Assembly: GCA_949916125.1 (NCBI GenBank)
Contig: CATLEJ010000004.1
Coordinates: forward strand, 1-43,125
Length of the DNA: 43,125 bases
Source: an uncultured Oscillospiraceae bacterium
GTDB taxonomy: Bacteria; Bacillota; Clostridia; Oscillospirales; Oscillospiraceae
Direction: 5' to 3'
Part shown: positions 25,558 through 32,299 of the stretch, one piece after another
Layout: each line of letters starts with the position of its first letter
Numbering within the stretch: position 1 is the stretch's first letter
The notes under the pieces: generated by a model
Told to the model about the DNA's origin: nothing
The model's input: the letters and a program-made list of their open reading frames with translations, nothing else
Database searches by the model: none
Made by a program: the position numbers and the translations under genes

Positions 25558-26718
25558 CTACAGGACATGGCTCCGGTCCACCCCGATCACCGGCTTCAGC
25601 CCCGGCTCCAGCTCCCCCAGGCGCTGGGTGAGGGCGGCGCGCACCTCCTCGTCGGTGAGGGGCACCTCGTAGGGGGCCACCACGTCGAAGGCCACCTCGC
25701 CGTCCGGCGTACAGCGCAGGTCGTGGATGGTGGCGGCGGGGTCCAGCTCCCGGGCCAGCGCCTCCGTCAGGGCAAGCAGGCGGGCGGTGCGGGGATCCCC
25801 CGGCTCCACGGGGTCCAGGTGGATCACCGCCTCCAGGCCGAAGCGCTGGTGCAGCTCCCGCTCCGCGTGGTCAATGACGGCGTGTATCTCCACCAGGGGG
25901 CTCTGGGCGGGCACCTCGGCGTGGACGGACATCATCCGCCGCCCGGGGCCGTAGTCGTGGATCACCAGGTCGTGGATACCCAGGATCTGGGGGTGATCCA
26001 GGATCAGGGCTTCAATGTCCGCCACCATGGCGGGGTCGGGCTGGGCCCCCAGCAGGGGGTCCAGGGTATCCTTGGCGGCGGACCACCCCGCCCGCAGGAT
26101 GAAGGCCGCCACCGCCAGCCCCAGCCAGCCGTCCAGGTTCACATGGAACAGGTGGGAGACGGCCAGCCCGGCGAGCACCGCCGACGTGGCCAGCGCGTCC
26201 GTCCGGGCGTCCAGCGCCGCGGCCCGCAGGGCGGAGGAGTCGGTCTGCCTGCCCAGGGCGGCGTTGAACCAGCCCATCCACAGCTTGACGGCAATGGAGA
26301 GCACCAGCACCCCCGCCGCCACCGGGGTGAGGGAGGTCTCCGCCGGGTGAAAAATCTTGTCCACCGAGCTCTTGCCCAGCTCCACCCCCACCAGCAGGAT
26401 CAGCAGGGACACCGCCAGCCCCGCCAGGTATTCGATCCGACCATGGCCGAAGGGGTGGCGCTCGTCCGCCCGCTGGCCGGCCATGCGGAAGCCCGCCAGC
26501 GTCACCACCGACCCGGCGGCGTCGGACAGGTTGTTGAAGGCGTCGGCGGTGACGGAGATGGCCCCGGTGAGGATGCCGGCCGTCATTTTTCCGAAAAACA
26601 GGGTGAAGTTGAGCGCCACCCCCAGCGCCCCGGCGGCGAAGCCGCAGCGGCGCCGGACATCGGGGTCAGCGGGGTTGCTGCCCTCGGGGAGGACGCGGCG
26701 CAGAATGGCGTGGAACAC
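25558..26718 (-). CDS. Cation diffusion facilitator (CDF) metal transporter
   Basis: A 386-aa metal/proton antiporter that exports divalent cations such as Zn, Mn or Fe. Six hydrophobic segments lie between about 25 and 220. Metal-site motifs are DAFNNLSD (59-66) in the second segment, HPFGHGRIEY (88-97) and ALDARTDALATS near 168. A soluble C-terminal domain (about 225-310) has HDLVIHDYGPGRR. It is longer than the usual 300 residues: roughly 75 extra C-terminal residues form a further small domain. The start is GTG with GGAGGG 7 nt upstream. Metal specificity cannot be read. Confidence 0.92.
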   Translation of the reverse strand: MFHAILRRVLPEGSNPADPDVRRRCGFAAGALGVALNFTLFFGKMTAGILTGAISVTADAFNNLSDAAGSVVTLAGFRMAGQRADERHPFGHGRIEYLAGLAVSLLILLVGVELGKSSVDKIFHPAETSLTPVAAGVLVLSIAVKLWMGWFNAALGRQTDSSALRAAALDARTDALATSAVLAGLAVSHLFHVNLDGWLGLAVAAFILRAGWSAAKDTLDPLLGAQPDPAMVADIEALILDHPQILGIHDLVIHDYGPGRRMMSVHAEVPAQSPLVEIHAVIDHAERELHQRFGLEAVIHLDPVEPGDPRTARLLALTEALARELDPAATIHDLRCTPDGEVAFDVVAPYEVPLTDEEVRAALTQRLGELEPGLKPVIGVDRSHVL

Positions 26719-26771
26719 GGTGGAACCCTCCGATCAGAATGAGTTGGCCAATGGCGTGTGGAACAACGGCC

Positions 26772-26796
26772 TGTAGGGGCGGACATTGTCCGCCCG
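26772..26796. repeat. Family B hairpin unit, copy 1
   Basis: TGTAGGGGCGGACA followed by TTGTCCGCCCG: a TGTAGGGG head with a GGCGGACA/TGTCCGCC stem. The CGTAGGGGC-plus-stem pattern recurs twice at 42012-42088. This is a short palindromic repeat with no coding potential. Confidence 0.6.
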
Positions 26797-26800
26797 GATT

Positions 26801-26919
26801 TGTAGGGCGCGACGGTCTCGTCTTCGACTCGGTCGGCGATGGACGAGCGCCACCGGCGTTCATCGCCCCGGCGCGCCGGTCTACCGCGTTCGCGGCGTGC
26901 CCAGTGGTCACGCCCTACA
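26801..26919. repeat. 119-bp MITE-like element with terminal inverted repeats
   Basis: TGTAGGGCGCGAC at 26801 is the inverse, with one mismatch, of GTCACGCCCTACA at 26907-26919. The ends enclose 93 nt with GC-rich internal stems and no credible gene. Size, terminal repeats and adjacency to another TGTAGGG unit suggest a miniature mobile element; no clear target duplication is visible. It fills the gap between the CDF and PNPOx genes. Confidence 0.6.
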
Positions 26920-26961
26920 CGATCCCGTCAACAAGGTTGAGGATGATTATAAATTATATAC

Positions 26962-26987
26962 AAAAAACAGGCCACGGCATACCTGCC
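26962..26987 (-). terminator. Possible terminator of the PNPOx gene
   Basis: On the minus strand a short stem (GCAGG...CCTG, 4-5 bp) is followed by six T residues just past the stop. The stem is weak. Confidence 0.35.
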
Positions 26988-26991
26988 GGAT

Positions 26992-27471
26992 TCAGCGCCC
27001 CATCAGCTCCCTGGCCTGCTTGCCGGTGATGTGCTCCGGGACCAGCTCCACCATGAGGAAGCGGTTCCAGGAGCCGTCGATCTCCGCGGCCAGCTCCGCC
27101 TCAAAGCCGGGGCGGTACTTGGCGCCCAGCGCCTCGATGGCGCGGCGCTTTTCCTCGGGGTCGTCCAGCACCCGGGCGGCGCCAAAGACGATCACCGAGC
27201 GGTAGTAGGTGGTGTATTCCTCGGGCATGATCTGGTTCTGGTCCACCACGCAGAAGGACGCCCGCCCGTCGGCCCGGATGGCGTCCAGCTTGTGGCCCGA
27301 CACGGCGCTGTGGAAGTACAGCCGCCCGTCCCGCCACACATAGCTCAGGGGCACGGCGTAGGGCCAGCCCCCGTCCCCCGTCACCGCCAGCACCCCGGCG
27401 GTGTTCCGCTCCAGGACGGCGGCGCATTCCTCCGCGGTCAGCGCCTGCCTGGATCTGCGCATTGCTCTCAT
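26992..27471 (-). CDS. Pyridoxamine 5'-phosphate oxidase-family flavoprotein
   Basis: A 159-aa split-barrel protein of the PNPOx-like/NimA group, which bind FMN or related cofactors. The ATG at 27471 is preferred, with GGAAGGGG about 8 nt upstream. Seen: LERNTAGVLAVTGDGGWPYAVPLSYVW near 15 (first strands), LYFHSAVSGHKLDAIRADGRASFCVVD near 45, and YRSVIVFGAARVLDDPEEKRRA near 85. Such proteins reduce nitro groups or other small molecules, or only bind a flavin; the substrate is unknown. A 115-nt leader with a hairpin separates it from its promoter. Confidence 0.87.
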   Translation of the reverse strand: MRAMRRSRQALTAEECAAVLERNTAGVLAVTGDGGWPYAVPLSYVWRDGRLYFHSAVSGHKLDAIRADGRASFCVVDQNQIMPEEYTTYYRSVIVFGAARVLDDPEEKRRAIEALGAKYRPGFEAELAAEIDGSWNRFLMVELVPEHITGKQARELMGR

Positions 27472-27556
27472 TGTGTCCATCCCCTTCCGGTGGTTATGAT
27501 TTAAGCCGTTTTGCTCGCCGTCTGCGGCGTCAACCGCAAAACATGGCACACACTAC

Positions 27557-27583
27557 TTCCGACCTTTTGGCTCGGAAGTAATA
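27557..27583 (-). promoter_or_regulatory. Leader hairpin of the PNPOx gene
   Basis: ACTTCCGA and TCGGAAGT pair around a 9-nt loop soon after the predicted transcription start. It is not followed by a U run. It may stabilise the leader or bind a regulator. I do not recognise a known riboswitch here. Confidence 0.4.
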
Positions 27584-27591
27584 TGTGAAAC

Positions 27592-27620
27592 AGTATACCA
27601 ATAAATCCCCGGTTTTACAA
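27592..27620 (-). promoter_or_regulatory. Promoter of the PNPOx gene
   Basis: Minus strand TTGTAA (27615-27620), 17 nt, TATACT (27592-27597). It lies back to back with the promoter at 27675. Confidence 0.7.
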
Positions 27621-27674
27621 GAGCGGATCGCCCTCCCGCCGGACCAAAGCGCGAGGGTTACATAATAAAAAGGA

Positions 27675-27703
27675 TTGACGAACCGTTGGGGGCGTGCTAA
27701 GAT
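27675..27703 (+). promoter_or_regulatory. Promoter of the zinc-ribbon/SH3 protein gene
   Basis: TTGACG (27675-27680), 17 nt, TAAGAT (27698-27703), about 50 nt before the start codon. Confidence 0.7.
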
Positions 27704-27751
27704 AGGGCTGTCCGACAAAATTCGATGCCACCGGCCAAGGAGGATTCCGCC

Positions 27752-28945
27752 ATGCCGTCAAAGCCCTCTCCCAACAGCCTGATTCATTGCGCCGTCTGCG
27801 GCGAAGATTATAGTGCCACATATAAACGCTGCCCCTTCTGCGGGGCCAAAAACGCCCCGTCCGCCCCCCAGCCCCCTGCGCGCAGGCGGGAGCCGGAACC
27901 CGAGGCCCCACCCCCGCCCCCGCGCAGGCCCACCCCGGAGGACCCGGACGACACCTACGTGTTTGACGGGCAGGATCTTTTTGACGAGGAGCCGGAGGAG
28001 GACTACCGCCCCGCCCGCCCCAAGGGGGGCAAGCGGCTGGCGGAAAAACCGTCCTCCAACCCCTTTGCGGACGCCCAGATCAACTGGCCCCGGATGATCA
28101 CCTTCCTGTGCTCGCTGGTGATCATCATTGCGGCGCTGGTCATTGTGTTCACCGTGATCTATCCCCAGCTCCGGGGGGACAAGGACCCCGTGGCCGGCGG
28201 CACCGAGCAGCCCTCCGCCGGCGTCACCGACCCGGTGCCCGGTGTGACGCAGCCCCCGGCGGACCCCGGCGTGACCGACCCGGTGCCCGGCGTGACGCAG
28301 CCCCCGGTGGATCCCAGCGTCACCGATCCCCCCGCCGTGGGCGACGACGAGCCCACCGGGCTGACGCTGAGCACCACCGACGTCACGCTGTACCCCGTGG
28401 AGAACGGCAGGCCTGTGGCCCTGCGCAATTACTTCCAGCTCAAGGCCACCGTCACCCCCGCCGACTGGAACGGCACGGTGACCTTTGAGTCCAGCGACCC
28501 CTCCCTGGCCACGGTGAGCGCCGACGGCACCGTGTCCCACGCCAATCCGAACGTGACCAGGCTCCACCAGGTGGTGATCACCGTGCGGGCGGGGACCCTG
28601 GAGGCGGAGTGCATTGTCCGCATCGCGCCCAAGCCCGCCGCCACCCAGCCCCCGGCCACCCAGGCCCCGGCCCAGACCGATCCCCCCGTGGCCGACACCC
28701 AGGCCCCATCCAGTGGGGGGAACGTCACGGTGGGCCGTTCCGGCGTCGTTGTGAACGCGGAGGGCGGCCTGCGGGTGCGCTCCGGCCCGGGCACCGGGTA
28801 CGCCGTGCTGGCCACCGTGTGGAACAACACCCCCATCAACGTGGTGGCCGACGCGGGGGGCGGCTGGTATGAGATCACCTATGCCGGCACGGGCGGCACC
28901 GCCACCACGGGCTACATCATGGGCGAGTACATTTCCACCAACTGA
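27752..28945 (+). CDS. Zinc-ribbon, membrane-anchored Ig-like and SH3 domain protein
   Basis: A 397-aa protein; ATG at 27752 has AAGGAGG 8 nt upstream. In order: a cytoplasmic zinc ribbon (C13, C16, C27, C30), a Pro/Arg/acid-rich stretch (35-100), one membrane segment (about 115-137), and a Pro-rich linker with two 16-residue tandem repeats (158-189). A BIG2-like Ig domain follows (about 203-291, with TVTFESSDPSLATVSADGTV-type sequence). After a second Pro/Thr linker comes a bacterial SH3 domain (about 327-397, GLRVRSGPGTGYAVLATV). The likely topology is zinc ribbon inside, Ig and SH3 domains outside touching the wall. It could carry wall status inward, but no partner is known. Confidence 0.85.
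   Translation: MPSKPSPNSLIHCAVCGEDYSATYKRCPFCGAKNAPSAPQPPARRREPEPEAPPPPPRRPTPEDPDDTYVFDGQDLFDEEPEEDYRPARPKGGKRLAEKPSSNPFADAQINWPRMITFLCSLVIIIAALVIVFTVIYPQLRGDKDPVAGGTEQPSAGVTDPVPGVTQPPADPGVTDPVPGVTQPPVDPSVTDPPAVGDDEPTGLTLSTTDVTLYPVENGRPVALRNYFQLKATVTPADWNGTVTFESSDPSLATVSADGTVSHANPNVTRLHQVVITVRAGTLEAECIVRIAPKPAATQPPATQAPAQTDPPVADTQAPSSGGNVTVGRSGVVVNAEGGLRVRSGPGTGYAVLATVWNNTPINVVADAGGGWYEITYAGTGGTATTGYIMGEYISTN
28223..28318 (+). repeat. Two tandem 48-bp coding repeats (Pro-rich linker)
   Basis: Units start at 28223 and 28271 and differ at only a few bases; a partial third begins at 28319. Each encodes VTDPVPGVTQPP plus four residues. Units of 48 bp keep the frame, so the linker can change length by slippage or recombination. 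Confidence 0.85.
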
Positions 28946-28954
28946 CCCCAGTGC

Positions 28955-28986
28955 GGGGGCGCCGCCCAGGCGGGCGGCGCCCCTTT
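28955..28986 (+). terminator. Terminator after the zinc-ribbon/SH3 gene
   Basis: GGGGCGCCGCCC and GGGCGGCGCCCC form a perfect 12-bp stem with a 4-nt loop followed by TTTT. The next gene's ribosome binding site begins at once, so some read-through is likely. Confidence 0.85.
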
Positions 28987-29002
28987 TAAGGAGGCATCTG
29001 CC

Positions 29003-29638
29003 ATGCTTACGGTTGAGCGCGTCAGCGTCATGAACCTGGAAAATGCCATGCGGGGGGCCCGCAACCCCATGAACAGCTGGGACCGCTCGGACAGCGGCTA
29101 TGACGAGGCGGGGGCCTATGTGCTGGGGGAGAACGACCTGTCCCTGGCCCTGCGGCTGTGCGCGGCGGGACGGGACCACCGAAAATTCCTCCGGCAGGTT
29201 TTCGTGTCCATGGACGTCACCGCCCCCCTGTACTGGTGGAAGGAGTTCGACACCTATAAGGTGGGCACCGTGGCCAACTCCACCTCCACCATGCACAAGC
29301 TCCACGCCCGGCCCATCGCGCTGCCCGACTTCTCTACCGACCACCTGACCCCCGCCTCGCTGGCCCAGTTCCAGCGGTATATGGACTACCTGGAGACGGT
29401 GCGGCAGCGGTACGTGGCCGGCAGGGATAAGGCGGACTGGTACGACCTGATCCAACTTCTCCCGTCCAGCTACAACCAGATGCGCACTGTGGGCCTCAAC
29501 TATGAGGTGCTGGCCAACATCTACTTTGCCCGCCGCGGCCACAAGCTGGACGAGTGGCACACCTTCTGCGCCGCCGTGCTGGAGCTGCCCTACGCCCGGC
29601 AGATGCTGGAGGCCATGGAGGGCGGGGCGGCAACATGA
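29003..29638 (+). CDS. Conserved hypothetical protein with possible ThyX-like signature
   Basis: A 211-aa soluble protein, ATG after TAAGGAGGC. I do not recognise a defined function. The striking part is at about 66-97: hydrophobic VFVSMDVTAPLYWWKEFDT, then YKVGTVANSTSTMHK. The order (strand, Trp/Arg helix start, then Asn-x-x-Ser-x-x) resembles the flavin-dependent thymidylate synthase ThyX signature, but the RHR triad is absent (WKE instead). If it is a ThyX relative it has probably lost or changed that activity. The rest is helical and rich in Tyr, Trp and Arg. It shares the transcript direction with its neighbours and sits 16 nt past a terminator. Confidence 0.75.
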   Translation: MLTVERVSVMNLENAMRGARNPMNSWDRSDSGYDEAGAYVLGENDLSLALRLCAAGRDHRKFLRQVFVSMDVTAPLYWWKEFDTYKVGTVANSTSTMHKLHARPIALPDFSTDHLTPASLAQFQRYMDYLETVRQRYVAGRDKADWYDLIQLLPSSYNQMRTVGLNYEVLANIYFARRGHKLDEWHTFCAAVLELPYARQMLEAMEGGAAT

Positions 29639-29654
29639 AAACCGCCCTGCCGGG

Positions 29655-29683
29655 TAGACAGGCGGGCCGTTTTGTGCTATGAT
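29655..29683 (+). promoter_or_regulatory. Promoter of the lipoprotein gene
   Basis: TAGACA (29655-29660), 17 nt, TATGAT (29678-29683). Confidence 0.7.
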
Positions 29684-29735
29684 GGCGGCAGGCAGGTTAT
29701 CCCTGATTTCGACACGGTTTCGGAGGTGCGTCCCT

Positions 29736-30386
29736 ATGCGGATCAAACGTTGCGCGGCTCTGTTTCTGGCGGCTCTCACGGCCCTGGCCCTGACCGGATG
29801 CAGGCCGGGGAACAGCAAGAGCGTCGAGCTGTCCGTCCGGCCCGCCCAGCTCACCGAGGAGGAGAAAAACTTTGCCGCCCTCCTGTCCGTGGGCCTGGAT
29901 GGCTACCGCATTTTCCAGTTCCAGACGCCGGAGGGCGGGGCCGATACCATCCGCATCAACACCTATGAGCTGCTGAACGGGGAATGGAGCCTGCTGGTGG
30001 GCGGCGAGGGGATGCCCTTCACGGGGGAGACGGGGCGCGTTGCCCTCACCTTCGGCAAGCTCACCGACGGGGTGGGGATCGCCTTCCAGGCGGGCGGGGA
30101 GACCAACGCCTCCAGCTACCGGGCGGAGCCGGAGGACGACGTGTCCAGGATGACCTGCGCGTCCTCCGTGCTGGGCGAGGAGAAGACGGTGGAGCTGGGG
30201 GAGGAAGTGCCGCTGGTGCTTCAGATCGTCACGTCCAAAACCGAGATCAGCTCCTACGGTGTGGAGTATTTCGGGATGCCCAAGGATCTGGACCGGCACG
30301 GCTATGAGCACGTGTACGCCATCACCGTGTCCTTCAGCGCCGAAGGGACGGCCGACGCCTCCGGGGCGCCGTCCCCCGCAAAGTAA
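29736..30386 (+). CDS. Putative lipoprotein
   Basis: A 216-aa exported protein; ATG at 29736 has GGAGGTG 7 nt upstream. The N-terminus is a lipoprotein signal: MRIKR, hydrophobic core, then LALTGC with the lipidated Cys near 22. The rest (about 25-205) is a beta-rich domain with no recognised motif; it includes NTYELLNGEWSLLVGGEG and a TSKTEISSYGVEYFG strand pair. It has its own promoter and a strong terminator, so it is a single-gene unit. Function unknown; attachment to the outer face of the membrane is the only firm inference. Confidence 0.82.
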   Translation: MRIKRCAALFLAALTALALTGCRPGNSKSVELSVRPAQLTEEEKNFAALLSVGLDGYRIFQFQTPEGGADTIRINTYELLNGEWSLLVGGEGMPFTGETGRVALTFGKLTDGVGIAFQAGGETNASSYRAEPEDDVSRMTCASSVLGEEKTVELGEEVPLVLQIVTSKTEISSYGVEYFGMPKDLDRHGYEHVYAITVSFSAEGTADASGAPSPAK

Positions 30387-30393
30387 AAACCGG

Positions 30394-30426
30394 AAGGCCC
30401 CCCGGCACAGCCGGGGGGCCTTTTTT
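30394..30426. terminator. Bidirectional terminator between lipoprotein and HAD genes
   Basis: AAGGCCCCCCGG and CCGGGGGGCCTT form a 12-bp perfect stem with a 5-nt loop, flanked by T6 on the right and an A5 run on the left. It serves both converging genes; the HAD stop codon overlaps its edge. Confidence 0.93.
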
Positions 30427-31099
30427 ATACGCCGAGCCAGTCCCGCAGGGCGGGGAGGCTGTCCGCGATGTACACATGGGGGTAGTCCGCGAAGGCTTCC
30501 GCGGGGGTGGCGCCGTTGAGCACCGCGCAGAAATCGCAGCCCCCCGCCCGGGCGGTGGCGGCGTCGATCACCGTGTCCCCGCAGAACAGCACCTGCCCCG
30601 GCGCCAGCCCCAGGCGGGCCAGCGCCAGCCGAAGGCCCTCCGGGTCGGGCTTGGTCCGGGACACCTCGTCCCCGCCCACCACCAGCTCCAGCAGCTCCAG
30701 CCGGCCCTGGTGGTCAAAGATCTGCCGCAGGGTGTCCCCCGGTTTGGTGGACACGATGGCGGTATGAACGCCCGCCCCCTTCAGGGCGGACAGCAGCTCC
30801 GCCGCGCCGGGGAGCAGCGCGGTGCCCTCGATCATCAGCCTGCGCCCCGGCCCGTGGGCCTGGGTGCCCACCGTGATGTGGAACTGGTGGGCGAAGGCGG
30901 CCTGCCGCCCCGGGTCGGCGTCCCCGGTAATCAGGGTGTAGCCGTCCTCCAGGGTCATGCCCACCGTGCGGCGCACCTGCTCCACCGTGGGCGGCGCCAG
31001 CCCCAGGGCCTCAAAGCCCAGGCGGTAGCCCTCCGCGATGGCGGCGGTGGAGTCCCCCAGCGTGTAGTCAAAATCGAAAAATACCCCTTGATAGTCCAT
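30425..31099 (-). CDS. HAD-family phosphatase (phosphoglycolate phosphatase-like)
   Basis: A 224-aa haloacid dehalogenase-fold hydrolase. ATG at 31099 gives MDYQGVFFDFDYTLGDS, with the nucleophile Asp and general acid two residues later (DFDYT). Motif II is the Thr/Ser of AIVSTK near 110, motif III the Lys of SRTKPDPEG near 145, and motif IV is FCGDTVIDAATA near 170. A helical cap (about 18-85) makes it subclass I like Gph and PgmB. Substrate could be phosphoglycolate, a sugar phosphate or a nucleotide. A longer reading frame upstream is less likely because AGAGGG precedes 31099. Confidence 0.9.
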   Translation of the reverse strand: MDYQGVFFDFDYTLGDSTAAIAEGYRLGFEALGLAPPTVEQVRRTVGMTLEDGYTLITGDADPGRQAAFAHQFHITVGTQAHGPGRRLMIEGTALLPGAAELLSALKGAGVHTAIVSTKPGDTLRQIFDHQGRLELLELVVGGDEVSRTKPDPEGLRLALARLGLAPGQVLFCGDTVIDAATARAGGCDFCAVLNGATPAEAFADYPHVYIADSLPALRDWLGV

Positions 31100-31170
31100 G
31101 TCATGCCCTCTGCTTCCCAGATTCGGCCCCGGGGGCCGTTCCGGTATCATATCACAAAACGCCCCGGCAA

Positions 31171-31488
31171 TCAACCGTTGGCCTGCTCCAGCAGGTTGGC
31201 CGCGCCGTAGCGCAGGCAGCGGTACAGCCGCTGCCGCCCCCGCTTCAGGGTGCGGGACACGGTGGATTTGTTCACGCCGCACTGCCGGGCGATGGCCTCC
31301 ATGCTCATGCCCTGGCCGTAGTAGAGGATCATGTACTCCCGCTGACGTTTGGTGACGTCCTGGCGCAGGGCGTGGGTCAGGTTCCGCTTCAGGCGGTTGA
31401 TCTGGTCCCGGTTGTCGTCCGCCATCAGCTCGGTATACACCGCCAGGTCCACCATGCCGAAGGTGTTGTCATAGGATACGGTTCGCAT
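31171..31488 (-). CDS. Sigma-70 region 4-like HTH protein
   Basis: A 105-aa DNA-binding protein. Residues about 45-95 match sigma region 4: VTKRQREYMILYYGQGMSMEAIARQCGVNKSTVSRTLKRGRQRL, with the helix-turn-helix at QCGVNKSTVSRTL. There is no region 2, so it cannot act as an ordinary sigma factor alone. ATG after GGGGAGGG. It lies 2 nt after an 84-aa gene that itself overlaps a zinc-finger gene, so the three are co-translated. Similar sigma-4-like proteins occur in Firmicutes genomes, often in mobile or phage-like settings, but no such genes are near. Function unknown. Confidence 0.82.
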   Translation of the reverse strand: MRTVSYDNTFGMVDLAVYTELMADDNRDQINRLKRNLTHALRQDVTKRQREYMILYYGQGMSMEAIARQCGVNKSTVSRTLKRGRQRLYRCLRYGAANLLEQANG

Positions 31489-31490
31489 TG

Positions 31491-31745
31491 TCAGACCCTC
31501 CCCTTCCGCTCCCGCGGCGCGCGGGGCGCCCGCCGCGGGGTAAATTTCTGATAGTAGCCGTTGAGGTGCCGGGCCACCGCCCGCACGTCCCGGTACATGG
31601 AGCGCAGGGGGCGCAGCCGCCTGTCCAGCCGCACCCGGCTCCCCTCGTCGCCGGCCTCCCGCTGGGCCCGCTCCAGCTCGGAGATGCGCTGGCGCAGCAT
31701 GGCGGCCGTCTGTTCATATTCCAGTGATAACTCGTACAGTGTCAT
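31491..31745 (-). CDS. Small charged helical protein of the sigma-4 cluster
   Basis: An 84-aa protein with no recognised function: MTLYELSLEYEQTAAMLRQRISELERAQ, then many Arg and Leu (LDRRLRPLRSMYRDVRAVARHLNGYYQKF), and a basic tail. The pattern predicts two helices, probably coiled coil. The ATG overlaps the stop of the zinc-finger gene as ATGA, with AAAAGGAG upstream, and the sigma-4-like gene follows 2 nt later. It may be a partner or control protein for the HTH protein; that is inference from coupling only. Confidence 0.75.
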   Translation of the reverse strand: MTLYELSLEYEQTAAMLRQRISELERAQREAGDEGSRVRLDRRLRPLRSMYRDVRAVARHLNGYYQKFTPRRAPRAPRERKGRV

Positions 31746-32026
31746 AGTGCTCCTTTTCCCTCTGGTGATGGCTCATGGGAGGGGGCTGCCCGCCCCTCCC
31801 GGCCCACCCGCCGCAGGCGGTGGGCAAAATAAATGCGGGCGTACCGGCCCAGACAGTCCTCACACACCGTCCGCCCGTCCAGCTCGAAATAGGGGTCGCC
31901 GGGGTACAGCTCCCCCCGGCACAGGCTGCACCGCAGCCCCTGTGCCGTCACGCTCCACTGCGCCGTTTCGCTCCATCTCCTTTTGTCCGCTTTTTTGAAA
32001 AAACTGTTGACAAACCGCCCGGCCAC
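31742..32026 (-). CDS. Small zinc-finger protein of the sigma-4 cluster
   Basis: A protein of up to 94 aa with two CxxC knuckles (CSLC near 33, CEDC near 56) separated by a short beta-like stretch (PYFELDGRTV), a LIM- or treble-clef-like pattern. The start is uncertain: GTG at 32026 has GGAG about 12 nt upstream and lies inside the divergent tRNA promoter, and a shorter form starting nearer the zinc knuckles is possible. It overlaps the next gene by 4 nt. The role may be DNA, RNA or protein contact within the three-gene set. Confidence 0.65.
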   Translation of the reverse strand: MAGRFVNSFFKKADKRRWSETAQWSVTAQGLRCSLCRGELYPGDPYFELDGRTVCEDCLGRYARIYFAHRLRRVGREGRAAPSHEPSPEGKGAL

Positions 32027-32035
32027 TGCTATAAT
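32007..32035 (+). promoter_or_regulatory. Promoter of the tRNA-Thr/tRNA-Tyr operon
   Basis: Perfect consensus: TTGACA (32007-32012), 17 nt, TATAAT (32030-32035), 31 nt before tRNA-Thr. It is the strongest promoter in the window. Confidence 0.95.
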
Positions 32036-32066
32036 AAGCTCCGTTGTGAACGCGGAAACCGTCTGT

Positions 32067-32142
32067 GCTGGTGTAGCTCAGCTGGTAGAGCAGCTGATTT
32101 GTAATCAGCAGGTCGGGGGTTCGAATCCGTCCACCAGCTCCA
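32067..32142 (+). tRNA. tRNA-Thr (anticodon TGT)
   Basis: 76-nt cloverleaf. Acceptor GCTGGTG pairs with CACCAGC, the D arm is GCTCAGCTGGTAGAGC, the anticodon arm GCTGATTTGTAATCAGC has anticodon TGT, and the T arm is GGGGGTTCGAATCCGTC with one imperfect pair. CCA is encoded. Co-transcribed with tRNA-Tyr 22 nt downstream. Confidence 0.96.
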
Positions 32143-32164
32143 CCCCTTTCTCACAACTGAATAC

Positions 32165-32249
32165 GGAGGAGTACCCAAGTGGCCAAAGGGGACAGACTGT
32201 AAATCTGCTGGCTTCGCCTTCGATGGTTCGAATCCATCCTCCTCCACCA
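32165..32249 (+). tRNA. tRNA-Tyr (anticodon GTA)
   Basis: 85-nt class II tRNA. Acceptor GGAGGAG pairs with CTCCTCC, the anticodon arm CAGACTGTAAATCTG has anticodon GTA, the long variable arm is CTGGCTTCGCCTTCG-like, the T arm is GATGGTTCGAATCCATC, and CCA is encoded. Its 3' end is part of a 30-bp perfect inverted repeat with the downstream flank. Confidence 0.96.
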
Positions 32250-32299
32250 AAAAGAGGGCAGATGCGAGAGCATCTGCCCTCTTTTTGGTGGAGGAGGAT
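32236..32299. repeat. 30-bp perfect inverted repeat including the 3' end of tRNA-Tyr
   Basis: 32236-32265 is exactly inverted at 32270-32299, so the last 14 nt of tRNA-Tyr (acceptor strand and CCA) recur in opposite orientation past the terminator. Beyond, the minus strand continues GGGGTTGGAACCGG, like a decayed T arm (normal GGTTCGAATCC). This may be a remnant of a second tRNA gene on the minus strand. Confidence 0.8.
32249..32286 (+). terminator. Terminator of the tRNA-Thr/Tyr operon
   Basis: A 17-bp perfect stem (32249-32265 with 32270-32286) and GAGA loop ends in T5. Because A5 leads the left arm it can work on both strands. Confidence 0.93.

Noticed and set aside
26719-26991. Short gene between the CDF and PNPOx genes
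   Set aside because: Open frames here cross palindromic and inverted-repeat DNA and lack a ribosome binding site.
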